A stretch of DNA of 64,000 nt from contig NZ_AKJZ01000040.1 in assembly GCF_000282055.1 (NCBI RefSeq), positions 1-64,000 of the forward strand. The letters run 5' to 3'. Each line of letters starts with the position of its first letter. The first letter of the stretch is position 1. Below the pieces are notes generated by a model, which was not told the DNA's origin, made no database searches, and saw only the letters and a list, made by a program, of their open reading frames with translations. Source of the DNA: Flavobacterium sp. CF136. Its GTDB lineage: Bacteria > Bacteroidota > Bacteroidia > Flavobacteriales > Flavobacteriaceae. Position numbers and translations under genes: made by a program. Positions 41,681 through 51,601 of this stretch are shown here, piece by piece.

Positions 41681-43804
41681 ATGACTAATATTCAATTCAT
41701 TGCCAAGACTGTCCAAACAGCAGCGATTAACATTCAGAACACGGTAAAATTACTAGAAGAAGATTGTACGATTCCGTTTATTTCCCGTTATCGAAAAGAT
41801 ACTACAGGAAATCTTGACGAGGTTGTAATTGAACAGATTGCCAAACTTCAAAAAGAGTATGAAACGATTGTAAAACGTAAAGAAGCAGTTTTAAAATCTA
41901 TTGAAGAACAAAAATCGCTTACGCCGGAATTAAAGCAAAAGATTGAACAAAGTTTCGACTTACAGGAAATAGAAGATTTTTATCTGCCTTTTAAAAAGAA
42001 GAAAAAAACCAAAGCGGATGTTGCCCGCGAGTTTGGTTTAGAGCCATTGGCCAAAATTATAATGGCGGAAAATGATGTCGATGTCGATTTTATTTCAACA
42101 CAATATATTAATGATAATGTTATTAATGAAGAAGCCGCAATTCAGGGAGCACGAGATATTATTGCCGAATGGATTAACGAAAATATATATGTTCGTAAAC
42201 AATTAAGAAGGTTATATCAGCGAAAAGCGACAATCGCAACCAAAGTGGTAAAAACTAAAAAAGACGATGAAAATGCACAAAAATTCAGTCAGTATTTTGA
42301 TTGGCAGGAACCATTGACAAAAGCACCTTCACATAGATTATTGGCAATGCTTCGTGCCGAAAATGAAGGTTTTGTAAAAATGAAAGTAGAAGTAGATCTT
42401 GATGAAGCTTACGATATTATTGACGAAATAATCATTAAAAAACAAAATAGTACCACCGCACATTTGCAATTAGCAATTGAAGACAGTTACAAACGTTTAT
42501 TGAATCCGGCGATTGGAAATGAAACTTTGCAGGAAGCAAAAGCAAAAGCAGATGCCAATTCGATTCAGGTTTTTGCGAACAATTTAGGACAGTTATTATT
42601 AGCGCCGCCTTTGGGTGAAAAAAGAATACTGGCAATCGATCCGGGGTTCAGAAGCGGCTGTAAAGTTGTGTGTCTGGACGAAAAAGGGGATTTATTATAC
42701 AACGAAACGATTTATCCACATGCGCCTCAAAACGAAGAGGCAATGGCGATAAAAAAAATTCGATCGATGGTAAATGCGTATCAAATTGACGCCATTTCTA
42801 TCGGAAACGGAACGGCTTCAAGAGAAACAGAATTTTTTATAAAAAAAATCGCGTTCGACAAACCGCTGCAGGTTTTTATCGTTTCGGAGGCAGGAGCTTC
42901 TGTATATTCGGCATCAAAAATTGCGAGAGAAGAATTTCCAAATTATGATGTTACGGTTCGTGGTTCGGTTTCTATCGGGCGACGACTTTCTGATCCTTTG
43001 GCTGAATTGGTAAAAATCGATCCGAAAGCTATCGGAGTAGGGCAATACCAACACGATGTTGATCAGACTAAACTAAAAGAAGAACTTGATAATACAGTAA
43101 TTCGTTGTGTAAACTCGGTAGGAATTAATATTAACACGGCGAGTAAACATTTATTAAGTTATGTGAGTGGAATAGGAGAGAAGCTTGCCGAAAACATTGT
43201 GCAATACCGCTCAGAAAATGGTCCTTTTGAAGATAGAAAACAGCTGAAAAAAGTCCCTCGTCTGGGTGACAAAGCGTATCAGCAAGGCGCGGCATTTATC
43301 AGGATTTCGAATGCAAAAAATCCTCTAGATAATTCGGCTGTGCATCCGGAGGCTTATCCGGTTGTTGAAAAAATGGCTAAAGATTTAAAAGTATCGGTAA
43401 ACGACTTAATTGCAAACAAAGAGAAAACAGTATTAATTAAGGCCGAAAACTATATTACACCTGAAATTGGTTTATTAACCTTAAAAGATATCATTAAAGA
43501 GCTTGAAAAGCCTGGATTGGACCCAAGAAAGTCTGCAAAGGTTTTTGAATTTGATGCAAACGTAAAATCAATCAAAGATGTAAGAACCGGAATGATTTTA
43601 CCGGGAATTGTGAATAACATTACCAATTTCGGCTGTTTTGTTGATATTGGAATCAAAGAAAGCGGACTGGTTCATATTTCGCAATTGAAAGCGGGCTTTG
43701 TGAGCGATGTGAATGAAGTGGTAAAATTACATCAGCATGTTGATGTTAAGGTTACTGAGGTTGATGAAGACAGAAAGAGAATTCAGTTGACGATGATACT
43801 TTAA
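41681..43804 (+). CDS. tex: Tex-family S1 RNA-binding protein
   Basis: 707 residues. N-terminal helical Tex domain (IPFISRYRKDTTGNLDE), YqgF/RNase H-like domain beginning ILAIDPGFRSGCKVVCLD (~residue 315), helix-hairpin-helix modules (NTASKHLLSYVSGIGEKLAENIVQYRSENGPF), and a C-terminal S1 domain (GMILPGIVNNITNFGCFVDIG). Tex acts in transcription and RNA quality control. Full length for the family. A perfect 13-bp terminator stem follows. Confidence 0.95.
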   Translation: MTNIQFIAKTVQTAAINIQNTVKLLEEDCTIPFISRYRKDTTGNLDEVVIEQIAKLQKEYETIVKRKEAVLKSIEEQKSLTPELKQKIEQSFDLQEIEDFYLPFKKKKKTKADVAREFGLEPLAKIIMAENDVDVDFISTQYINDNVINEEAAIQGARDIIAEWINENIYVRKQLRRLYQRKATIATKVVKTKKDDENAQKFSQYFDWQEPLTKAPSHRLLAMLRAENEGFVKMKVEVDLDEAYDIIDEIIIKKQNSTTAHLQLAIEDSYKRLLNPAIGNETLQEAKAKADANSIQVFANNLGQLLLAPPLGEKRILAIDPGFRSGCKVVCLDEKGDLLYNETIYPHAPQNEEAMAIKKIRSMVNAYQIDAISIGNGTASRETEFFIKKIAFDKPLQVFIVSEAGASVYSASKIAREEFPNYDVTVRGSVSIGRRLSDPLAELVKIDPKAIGVGQYQHDVDQTKLKEELDNTVIRCVNSVGININTASKHLLSYVSGIGEKLAENIVQYRSENGPFEDRKQLKKVPRLGDKAYQQGAAFIRISNAKNPLDNSAVHPEAYPVVEKMAKDLKVSVNDLIANKEKTVLIKAENYITPEIGLLTLKDIIKELEKPGLDPRKSAKVFEFDANVKSIKDVRTGMILPGIVNNITNFGCFVDIGIKESGLVHISQLKAGFVSDVNEVVKLHQHVDVKVTEVDEDRKRIQLTMIL

Positions 43805-43820
43805 AATTATTATAAAATAA

Positions 43821-43858
43821 AAAAAATCCCAAATTACAATCGTAGTTTGGGATTTTTT
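43821..43858 (+). terminator. tex terminator
   Basis: AAAAAATCCCAAA (43821-43833) pairs with TTTGGGATTTTTT (43846-43858). It is also suitable for the convergent GH8 gene. Confidence 0.85.
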
Positions 43859-43871
43859 CTGTTTTAAGGTT

Positions 43872-45272
43872 TTATTTTAAAATTACCTTTTTAGTAATGC
43901 TTTTATTATCACTTGTAATTTTTATCAAATATAAACCTGAAGAATGATTTGCTAAATTTATCTCTGTAGTTTCAGAAGTTGTTTTTTGTTCTGAGATAAT
44001 ATTTCCCTGTGGAGAAATTATTGAAATCAGAGATTTTTCCGGTGCAGAAACGGTAAATTTATCATTACTTGGATTTGGATATAAAGTAATAGCCGATTTT
44101 TCTAATTCGAAATCGTTGTTAGATAAAGTAGCATTTGGAGGTAAATAAAAATTACCTGTTAAAGCCAATAAATACAAAGTTTTTAAAGTATGATTAAAAT
44201 AATTGCCCGGTTCGTTTAAGTTTTTTAAATCTGTATACGAAGCATCCAAATGTGCCTGATTACCTCCTCCCATAGCAGCACAGGCAAATGCCCCGACAAA
44301 AGGAGCGTTGTGCCATTGTCCGATTAGTGCTCCGTTTTGGTTATAACCATCTTTAATATTAGCAGTACCACCTAAAGTTAGACGCACAAAATCTGATGAT
44401 TTTTCAGAATACGTTTTCGCAGCTGTAGTACCGTACCATAAATAATCAACTGCAATTCTCCATGGGGTTCTGGCCGCATCATAAGTATATGTTTTACCTT
44501 GATTGGCATATCCATTTGCTTCTGATGAATAATTTCCGGAAGCTTCACACCAATCAGATACTAATCCGCCAACGGCATTGTTTTGGGTTAAATTACTGTT
44601 GATAACGGTGTAGGCTTTTGACGCAACTGAATTCCAAAAGGAAGTATCGTTGGTAAAAGTTCCAAAAGCGCGGTAATAAGCAGGCGAAAAATAAGAAGGA
44701 TTTGTTATTTGGCTTCCACCGAAGGCATCCCCTGGCTTGAGTACAAAAGTATTAGCTTCAACTTCATGAGTTTTAATAGCAGTAATTAATGTTTGGGCAT
44801 CACTTTTATAATTAATTGTACCGGCACTTGCCCATTGATAATCGGCAACAATTAATGCAAAAGCGGCGTCTAATTCGGCATCAGTAGCACCGTTCGCACC
44901 GTCAGTTCCTGAACAGCCATTAATTCTCCAATTCATTACCCTATTGCCGTTTACATTGTCTTTGTAATATAGCCATAGTCCGTCAAAAAGAGTTTTATCA
45001 GCCATATAGGCAGATAGTAACATTCCGTAACCAATTCCTTCAGAAAAAGTTTGTGAAGAAGGATTAGTACCATTTTTTACGCGGTAACGACCATTGTTAC
45101 AAGTTTCTACAAAATTGGTTTTCCAGGTTGTGTAGCTATCAGTAACATCCTGACTGTTTTTTGAAGCTGCCATTAAACCATTTACATAGGTTTTATTTGC
45201 AGGAAAGGGCTGGGTTTGCGAATAACTTTTAAAACAAAGAATAAAAGCTGCAGCTAAAAATAGGTTTTTCAT
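43872..45272 (-). CDS. Secreted glycoside hydrolase family 8 enzyme with type A T9SS domain
   Basis: 466 residues. Signal peptide (~1-19, ending KSYSQ). The GH8 core carries SEGIGYGML (Glu near residue 78, the expected general acid), GATDAELDAAFALIVADYQW and DAARTPWRIAVDYLWYG (near 265). GH8 enzymes cleave beta-1,4 glucan, chitosan, xylan or related chains; the substrate cannot be fixed. The C-terminal ~80 residues, with LYPNPSNDKFTV and SSGLYLIKIT, are a type A sorting domain, so it is exported to the surface or medium. Confidence 0.9.
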   Translation of the reverse strand: MKNLFLAAAFILCFKSYSQTQPFPANKTYVNGLMAASKNSQDVTDSYTTWKTNFVETCNNGRYRVKNGTNPSSQTFSEGIGYGMLLSAYMADKTLFDGLWLYYKDNVNGNRVMNWRINGCSGTDGANGATDAELDAAFALIVADYQWASAGTINYKSDAQTLITAIKTHEVEANTFVLKPGDAFGGSQITNPSYFSPAYYRAFGTFTNDTSFWNSVASKAYTVINSNLTQNNAVGGLVSDWCEASGNYSSEANGYANQGKTYTYDAARTPWRIAVDYLWYGTTAAKTYSEKSSDFVRLTLGGTANIKDGYNQNGALIGQWHNAPFVGAFACAAMGGGNQAHLDASYTDLKNLNEPGNYFNHTLKTLYLLALTGNFYLPPNATLSNNDFELEKSAITLYPNPSNDKFTVSAPEKSLISIISPQGNIISEQKTTSETTEINLANHSSGLYLIKITSDNKSITKKVILK

Positions 45273-45322
45273 ATTTATATAAATTTAGGGAAGTGTAAAA
45301 GTAAGATTTTTTATATAATATA

Positions 45323-45356
45323 AAAGCCCAAAACTGTAATTACAATTTTGGGCTTT
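45323..45356 (-). terminator. Terminator of the large adhesin operon
   Basis: AAAGCCCAAAA (45323-45333) pairs with TTTTGGGCTTT (45346-45356), with a TGTAATTACA palindrome in the middle. It follows the stop at 45376. Confidence 0.8.
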
Positions 45357-45375
45357 AAAAACGCTATAAATTAGC

Positions 45376-48300
45376 TTATTTTTTTATTATTAATTTTTGA
45401 GTTTTTATTTTATTGTTACTATTATTTTTAATAAAATATGTGCCGTCGGACAGATTTTCTAAATTTAAAACAGTAACTATATTTTCATCTAAATTAAATG
45501 ATTTCAAAGTCTTTCCTAATATGTCTGCAATAATGTAATTTCCTTTATATGGAGTAACAATATTTACCATTCCTTTACTAGGATTTGGGTAAATTTTAAA
45601 TTCGTTTTGTTTGAATTCATTAACTGCAAGATTGCTTACAATGACACAACTGGAAGTTACTGTACAATCACCCATTGTTATCTCAACTTTATAATCACCA
45701 TTCGCTAAAGCTGTATAAGATTGGTTTGTTTCATTTGTCAATAATGTATTCGGACACTGATACCATTGGTATGTTGCTCCCGACTGATTGGCGGTTAATA
45801 AACCAGAATTTACTGTTACAGTTGCATTAATAGCTGATGAATTACTTATTGTTAAATTCAACGTTTTGGTATCACACCCAACAACATTAGTATAAGTTCC
45901 GGATGTTGTATAGGTCGTACTATTTTCTGACCAGAAATAACTATCGCAAGCAGAAACTGTTTGAGAAGAAGACGTTGAAGGAGTTCCGGTAACAGTTTTG
46001 ACCAACAGTCTGTCACTTGCACAATAGGCTGCTTCACAAGCTACGCAATAGGTAGTATTGTTTACTGTAGGTGTTGCTGTTACTGAATTACCTGTAGCAA
46101 AACTGGTACCTCCAGATAATGCTGTGTACCAGGTAGCCGTTGTATTTAACGGACAAGTGGCATTTAAACTTACAGTAGCAGTTCCTAAACAAGGAATATT
46201 TTCAGTAGTATTTGTAAATGTTGCATTTACAGGTTTAATCGAAGTGGTTGTAATATTAGAATTTACAGTTGTAAAATTAGAACCGTTTACAGTTGCCTGA
46301 TTTGTTACAGCACATGTACTGGCAGGCAATGTATTAGCAGCATTGATTGTTGCACTAAATGTTATAATTGTACTTTTTCCTGCCGGTAAAGTAAATGGTC
46401 CAACAGAAATTGTTTCTCCGGATGTTGCTTTTGCAGTATTTTTTGCAGTTGAAGCATTGTTTTCAGTGATATTTTGAGTTTGGGTTATTGGAGCTGATTC
46501 TTCTTCAATTTTAGGAGTAGTTACAAATTTTGAGGCCGAAGCATTGTCTGGAACCAAAGCAGTTCCGGATATTATTGTTCCTCCGCCTACTTCATCAATA
46601 GCCGTTCTAGGTCCGGTATTATTAGCATTCCAAAAAGTGGTAAGTGCTGCAGTTCTGTCGCCTGTTCCATTTGTATATGCAGTTGTTCCTTGTAAAATAA
46701 CCTGACTATTTGTTCCTAAAGAAAGAACATCGAAAGTTCCTGCCGCCAAACCGGTAACAGGGCTGTTAGTTGTATTGCCTCCTATATTGGCCGCACTTAT
46801 TAAAGGACTTGCCGAAACATTCCCAACTGCAATTACGCTAACGTGTGCATACGCATTCGTCACTAAATTAATTGTATTATTTTTTATAGTAGCATCCATT
46901 CGGGCAGTACCTGTTGCGTTATTATCATTAGCTTCAGAAACAATACCGTAGTTGGTGATGTTAGTAATAGTATTATTTAATATTTCTGTAATATGTTTAG
47001 CATTTCCGTAAGCAGCAACTGAAATACCATTACACGAAGACCCAATTCCTCCACCATCAATAGTGTTATTATTGATTCGGCCTTTCATAGTTCCGGTACC
47101 CTGATTACCAATGTTACAGGTGAAACTACCATTAAAACTTGATTTTAAGGTATTGTTTATTACATTATAGTTTACGGTTGATGTTCCTGTTGATTGCAAT
47201 GACAAACCATTGCTTCCTGGACTTGAGACGGCAGCATTTATAATGTTTCCATCTGCTACCAGATTTCCTCCTACCTGTACGTTGTTTGTTGAACTGCCAC
47301 CAAAATTTAATGTTAAACCATATTCTTTAGCATTAGAAAAATCATTTCCTTTTAAGGTTAACGTATTATTTGATGATCCGTAACCCTGAAAAATAAAATT
47401 ATTCCCACCGTTTGCCTTGTTAAAAGAATTTTTAAACTGACATCCGGTTACGGTCAAATTCAATGTTGGATTTGTTGACAGAATACCATTATAGGCAAAA
47501 AAACCGCGTCCCCATGAATCGTTAACATTTGTATCCGTTATAGAACAGGTTCCGCCAAGATTTAATGCATATATACCACCGACTTCTGAATTAGCAGTAC
47601 TGCTTCCACAACCAGTTAAAGTACTGTTTTTAAGTGAAAAAGTAGTTACATTATTTATGTTTATACCAGTTGCATTGTTAGTACCCGTAATCGAAATATT
47701 ATCTAATGTAACTCCTGTAACAGTTTTTAAATGAATAGCACCATTACATAAAGAATTATCGGCAGCTGGTGTAGAACAAACGCCTGTTGAGGTATTGGCA
47801 TTTGTAAAAGTCATGTTTTTAAGTGTAACATTTGTACAGGAAATAAATTCGGCACCTCTGTTTGCTATATTTTGAATTGTACCTCCTGATCCGGCAGTTG
47901 TTCCAGTACCAATAACCTGAAAACTTCCGGTAGCATTAGCTACAGATATTCCTTTAGAAGCTCCATTTGCTGAAATACTTTTAAAAATACAATCTAATGC
48001 ACCTCCGGCCCCAATATTTACAGCAACAGCAGTTCCTCCGGTAATAGTTACATCCCTTACTTTTAAAGTACCAACACTTGTACCGGCCATAGTTGCAGTA
48101 GTTCCGGTAAGCGTTATCCCTTCAACATCATTATTTAATTTAAGGTTTAAAACTGCAAAAGTAGGATTTGCACCACCAGTTGATGGCAGAGTATTACTAT
48201 AAGTTGGCACAGTAATACCTAAAAGAGATATCAGACTTGTTGTAGCTCCCTGGCCAATTACTTTTTGATTGTTAGATAATGTTAATGACGTACCACTGGC

Positions 48301-49095
48301 ACCACTATAAATAAAAATAGGATTTGAACCTGTACCGGTAACATTGTCGACTGTTTTGAAAGGGCTTGATAAAGTACCATTTCCGTTTGCAGACACTGTG
48401 CTATTTACAAAAAAGATTGGTGCAGATACAATAATGCTTACTGTTGCGGTATCAGTTTTTCCGTTAGTGCTTGTTAAGGTATAAGTAAAGCTGTCAGTAC
48501 CTGAATAACCTGCATTTGAATTGTAGGTAAAAGAACCATCTGAAGCCAAAGATAATGTCCCGTTAGTGGGGCTCGCCAAGACAGCTACCGTTAAGGAAGT
48601 TGCATCAGGGCTAACATCATTTGTTAGAACTCCTCCGGCCGCATTTACCGTAATTCCAACATTTCCAATACAGTTATATGAATCATTTACTGCAATGGGA
48701 GTTACTTTAAGTGAACCAGGAACAAATGTTAAATTACTGTCTAAAATATCCTGAAAAGTTGTTCCCGCAGCATCATCAATTCCACTATTATTAATTGTAA
48801 CCGTAAAATCAAGTTGTGAGCCAGGTACAGCATTACCTCCACCGTTTATAGCTACTGCATTAGTTACAGAAATAGTCGCTGCTGCAGCATTAACACTTGT
48901 TTTTTTTGTAGTATGAAACGATTTGCTTTCACTTTTAGCTATCTTTTTTTCAGACCTTTTTTCAGATTCCGTTAACTGTTTTACTAATGGGGTAACAAAA
49001 TTTTCTTTAATAAGACCACTGTATGTCATTCCGAATGTTAGGAATCCCAGTAGTATTATAGTAATTAAGAGTTTGTTTTTTTTCATTTTTTTCAA
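45376..49095 (-). CDS. Giant secreted beta-helix protein with type A T9SS domain
   Basis: 1239 residues. N-terminal membrane or signal helix (~6-27) and a Lys/Ser-rich linker. A DUF11-like repeat (DFTVTINNSGIDDAAGTTFQDILDS), a cadherin-like domain (VNDSYNCIGNVGITVNAAGGVLTNDVSPDATSL...), and a long right-handed beta-helix (~240-800) rich in N, T and G follow. A second DUF11-like stretch (~890-1000), an Ig-like region and the type A sorting end (EFKIYPNPSKGMVNI ... SDGTYFIKNN) close it. Likely a surface adhesin or matrix protein. Last gene of a seven-gene operon that includes three tail-collar proteins. Confidence 0.85.
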   Translation of the reverse strand: MKKMKKNKLLITIILLGFLTFGMTYSGLIKENFVTPLVKQLTESEKRSEKKIAKSESKSFHTTKKTSVNAAAATISVTNAVAINGGGNAVPGSQLDFTVTINNSGIDDAAGTTFQDILDSNLTFVPGSLKVTPIAVNDSYNCIGNVGITVNAAGGVLTNDVSPDATSLTVAVLASPTNGTLSLASDGSFTYNSNAGYSGTDSFTYTLTSTNGKTDTATVSIIVSAPIFFVNSTVSANGNGTLSSPFKTVDNVTGTGSNPIFIYSGASGTSLTLSNNQKVIGQGATTSLISLLGITVPTYSNTLPSTGGANPTFAVLNLKLNNDVEGITLTGTTATMAGTSVGTLKVRDVTITGGTAVAVNIGAGGALDCIFKSISANGASKGISVANATGSFQVIGTGTTAGSGGTIQNIANRGAEFISCTNVTLKNMTFTNANTSTGVCSTPAADNSLCNGAIHLKTVTGVTLDNISITGTNNATGININNVTTFSLKNSTLTGCGSSTANSEVGGIYALNLGGTCSITDTNVNDSWGRGFFAYNGILSTNPTLNLTVTGCQFKNSFNKANGGNNFIFQGYGSSNNTLTLKGNDFSNAKEYGLTLNFGGSSTNNVQVGGNLVADGNIINAAVSSPGSNGLSLQSTGTSTVNYNVINNTLKSSFNGSFTCNIGNQGTGTMKGRINNNTIDGGGIGSSCNGISVAAYGNAKHITEILNNTITNITNYGIVSEANDNNATGTARMDATIKNNTINLVTNAYAHVSVIAVGNVSASPLISAANIGGNTTNSPVTGLAAGTFDVLSLGTNSQVILQGTTAYTNGTGDRTAALTTFWNANNTGPRTAIDEVGGGTIISGTALVPDNASASKFVTTPKIEEESAPITQTQNITENNASTAKNTAKATSGETISVGPFTLPAGKSTIITFSATINAANTLPASTCAVTNQATVNGSNFTTVNSNITTTSIKPVNATFTNTTENIPCLGTATVSLNATCPLNTTATWYTALSGGTSFATGNSVTATPTVNNTTYCVACEAAYCASDRLLVKTVTGTPSTSSSQTVSACDSYFWSENSTTYTTSGTYTNVVGCDTKTLNLTISNSSAINATVTVNSGLLTANQSGATYQWYQCPNTLLTNETNQSYTALANGDYKVEITMGDCTVTSSCVIVSNLAVNEFKQNEFKIYPNPSKGMVNIVTPYKGNYIIADILGKTLKSFNLDENIVTVLNLENLSDGTYFIKNNSNNKIKTQKLIIKK

Positions 49096-49113
49096 TTTAA
49101 TGAGTTAGCATAA

Positions 49114-49413
49114 TTAAGAAAAGACAGCTTCATATTTCATTCCCACATCATCAAAACCTAATGGAGAGAGAAATAATTGTAAATCACCTTTTTCAGGATG
49201 TACAACTATAAAAATACCCTGTTCGTAATATTCATTTTTTTGTTCTGTGCGAAAAACTATTGAAAAAGGATTTCTTTCTAAAGGAGAATAATTATTCAGT
49301 TTTGTTAGTTCGATTAATTCTGCTTCAAGTTGTACTTCATCCGAAATACGAATTGTAAAAACATTATTAATTAATGTGTCAAAATCGTTTAAAGTAAGTA
49401 AAGCTATATCCAT
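49114..49413 (-). CDS. DUF6916-like protein
   Basis: 99 residues: DFDTLINNVFTIRISDEVQLEAELIELTKL...RNPFSIVFRTEQ...YYEQGIFIVVHPEKGDLQLFLSPLGFDD, a pattern I associate with DUF6916, often found beside tail-collar genes. The name is from memory. No signal peptide. It lies 16 bases after a GNAT gene and 18 before the giant beta-helix gene, inside the same operon. Confidence 0.65.
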   Translation of the reverse strand: MDIALLTLNDFDTLINNVFTIRISDEVQLEAELIELTKLNNYSPLERNPFSIVFRTEQKNEYYEQGIFIVVHPEKGDLQLFLSPLGFDDVGMKYEAVFS

Positions 49414-49429
49414 ACATTATTTTTTAAAA

Positions 49430-49924
49430 TCATTTAGGGCTCCATTCCATTAAATGGTAAACACCATTTGTTTCGCTTATTTTGATGAATCCCAATCTTT
49501 TATATAAATTCATAGCTGGATTAAAACTTTCTACATGAATACTGACTTTCATTTTGCATTCAGAGGCTTTTTTAATAATTTCATTCAAAATAGAACTTCC
49601 GATATCTTTTTTTCGCCAATCAGGCAATAAAGTAATGTCAATAATTCTGAAACCTTTTTTTTCAAAAAAGTAATCAATATACAATCTTCCAATTATAGCA
49701 TTCTCTTTTTCAATTATATAAAATTTAGCATCAATATAATTTTTTTGATAATATTCATGCTGAGCAGTAAATTGATGCTCTATAAAAAATTGCTTTTGTT
49801 CTTCGTTCCAATCAGTTCCTTTTTCCAGTTCTTCAGTACGTGTACTTCCGTAAATTTTACATAAAACAGGTAAATCACTTTCCTGTATTTCACGAAGACT
49901 AATATCTTTTATATGTAATTCCAA
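49430..49924 (-). CDS. GNAT-family N-acetyltransferase of the tail-collar operon
   Basis: 164 residues. The acetyl-CoA-binding loop is near DWRKKDIGSSILNEIIKKASE (residues ~112-132), and NPAMNLYKRLGFIKISETNGVYHLMEW is the closing motif. It sits between the third tail-collar gene and the DUF6916-like gene with gaps of 12 and 16 bases. It may acetylate a product of the same operon; that is inference. Confidence 0.75.
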   Translation of the reverse strand: MELHIKDISLREIQESDLPVLCKIYGSTRTEELEKGTDWNEEQKQFFIEHQFTAQHEYYQKNYIDAKFYIIEKENAIIGRLYIDYFFEKKGFRIIDITLLPDWRKKDIGSSILNEIIKKASECKMKVSIHVESFNPAMNLYKRLGFIKISETNGVYHLMEWSPK

Positions 49925-49936
49925 TATAATACCTAA

Positions 49937-50455
49937 TTAACCTCTTGGAGGGAAAACTCCCTGAAGTGCAATACAAAAATTCATTGTTAGATAGGGCATC
50001 ATATTATTATGAGGTAGGCTTCCTCCTGATGTAGTAATAGCATTATCCCCCATTTTTACTAAAGCACCGCCGGATGTATAAATCTTTACAGGATTACCAC
50101 GACCTAAACTCGTGTTTGCGGGGGTTGTCGCCTGAGAATTCAAACCAGATACAGATAAGGTATGGGTATGTAAAGGTATTTCTGATTCTAATAAAGTCAC
50201 AGTTTCACTACCTCCGGTTTCTCCTAAATCATGCAATGATAGTCCGTTACCTTGTCCGGGATGCATAGGAGCTCTGCCTTGCATATCCGGCAGGGCAAAA
50301 TTAGATTTTCCGTCGCCGCCATACGTTGTGCCTAATAATGAAAAAAGTGCAGTGTTTTGTGAAAGGGGTAAAATTTGCCCATTACACATTGCCCAGCCTT
50401 TTGGAGCAAAGTTAAATCCGAAAATGCGTATTTCACTTACAAATGGATCTGCCAT
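49937..50455 (-). CDS. Tail-collar-domain protein 3 (MdpB-like)
   Basis: 172 residues. Tail-collar signature EIRIFGFNFAPKGWAMCNGQILPLSQNTALFSLLGTTYGGDGKSNFALPDMQGR (residues ~6-60), then a His/Gly/Thr-rich middle (PLHTHTLSVSG) and the conserved end PHNNMMPYLTMNFCIALQGVFPP. No signal peptide. Such proteins are called microcystin-dependent or phage-tail-fibre-like in genome annotations but their role outside phages is unclear. One of three paralogs in tandem. Confidence 0.85.
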   Translation of the reverse strand: MADPFVSEIRIFGFNFAPKGWAMCNGQILPLSQNTALFSLLGTTYGGDGKSNFALPDMQGRAPMHPGQGNGLSLHDLGETGGSETVTLLESEIPLHTHTLSVSGLNSQATTPANTSLGRGNPVKIYTSGGALVKMGDNAITTSGGSLPHNNMMPYLTMNFCIALQGVFPPRG

Positions 50456-50503
50456 ATCGAGACTATTTTATAGGTTTATTTTTAATTAAAATTTTAAGAA
50501 TAT

Positions 50504-51025
50504 TTAGGTTTGACTTGGAAATATTCCAAATAATGAAATAATAAAGTCAACACACAAATAAGGTTGAAAATTATCATGAGGCTGACTACCACCACTCGGA
50601 CTGATTTCCGAAGCATGCAATGCTATTGTTGGGTTTGCAGTTGAATATATTTTATTTCCGGTAGCAGTTGTACTCATATAGGCATCTGTTGGAATTGCAC
50701 TATCAGCTAAATCTGTTGTTGCTGCTACAGCATGATTATGTGAAGGTATTTGATTGGCAGTAAGAGTTATTGCTTCAGCACCTCCAGTTTCTGCCAACAC
50801 GTAAGAAGTACCGGAATCACCAGTACCATTATGAATAGGAATACGACCACGTAAATCAGGTAAAGCAAAAGTTTCTTGCCCATCACCTCCATAAGTGGTT
50901 CCAATTAATTGAAATAAAGTTTCATTTTCTGAAATTGGCAATAATTGTCCTTCACAAAACATCCATCCCGCAGGAGCAAAATTCCCCGCAAACATTCTGA
51001 TTTCACCAACGTAAGGTTGCGCCAT
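50504..51025 (-). CDS. Tail-collar-domain protein 2 (MdpB-like)
   Basis: 173 residues. EIRMFAGNFAPAGWMFCEGQLLPISENETLFQLIGTTYGGDGQETFALPDLRGR followed by PSHNHAVAATTDLAD and PHDNFQPYLCVDFIISLFGIFPS. It is the most divergent of the three paralogs in the tip (CEGQ instead of CNGQ, DFIISLFG instead of NFCIALQG). No signal peptide. It lies 26 bases after paralog 1. Confidence 0.85.
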   Translation of the reverse strand: MAQPYVGEIRMFAGNFAPAGWMFCEGQLLPISENETLFQLIGTTYGGDGQETFALPDLRGRIPIHNGTGDSGTSYVLAETGGAEAITLTANQIPSHNHAVAATTDLADSAIPTDAYMSTTATGNKIYSTANPTIALHASEISPSGGSQPHDNFQPYLCVDFIISLFGIFPSQT

Positions 51026-51051
51026 AATAGTTACTTTTTAAATGTTATTAA

Positions 51052-51561
51052 TTAAGTTTGTGAAGGAAAAATTCCTTGTAAAGCGATACAAAAATTCAAC
51101 GCCAGAAAAGGCTGCATGTTTAAATGTGCCTGACTGCCGCCAATACTTGAAATAGCAGCAGAACTCATTGCCACCAGATTTTGACCGGAAGCATTATATA
51201 TCTGATTGGGAGCTGTATTGCCTAATATACCATCAGCTGCAGGAATGTTTGTGCTTACTGCCTGATTTGTATTATTCAGAGAATGTTTGTGTGCAGGTAA
51301 TTCGCTAATAGTTAGTGTATGTGCTTCTTCACCTGCTTTTTCTCCAAGCGTATGACTATTATTAAAATGAATTGGAGTTCTTCCACGCAAATTAGGTAAT
51401 GCAAAAGTTGTTTGTCCGTTGCCGCCAAAAGTAGTTCCTAATAATGAGAATAAGGCCTGATTTTGATTGATTGGCAAAAATTGCCCATTACACATTGCCC
51501 ATCCTTTCGGGGCAAAATTAAAAGACATGATGCGGGTTTCAGCTAAAAATGGTTCTGCCAT
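51052..51561 (-). CDS. Tail-collar-domain protein 1 (MdpB-like)
   Basis: 169 residues. ETRIMSFNFAPKGWAMCNGQFLPINQNQALFSLLGTTFGGNGQTTFALPNLRGR, then LPAHKHSLNNTNQAVS and AHLNMQPFLALNFCIALQGIFPS. First of the three paralogs, 40 bases after the Tat-signal gene. No signal peptide is visible. Confidence 0.85.
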   Translation of the reverse strand: MAEPFLAETRIMSFNFAPKGWAMCNGQFLPINQNQALFSLLGTTFGGNGQTTFALPNLRGRTPIHFNNSHTLGEKAGEEAHTLTISELPAHKHSLNNTNQAVSTNIPAADGILGNTAPNQIYNASGQNLVAMSSAAISSIGGSQAHLNMQPFLALNFCIALQGIFPSQT

Positions 51562-51601
51562 GTTGAGATAATTTTAGATGTTTATTTTTTCGAATTATTT
51601 A

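Noticed and set aside
49937..51561. Prophage signal from tail-collar proteins
   Set aside because: No capsid, terminase, portal or integrase gene in the region; they sit in an operon with a T9SS protein.
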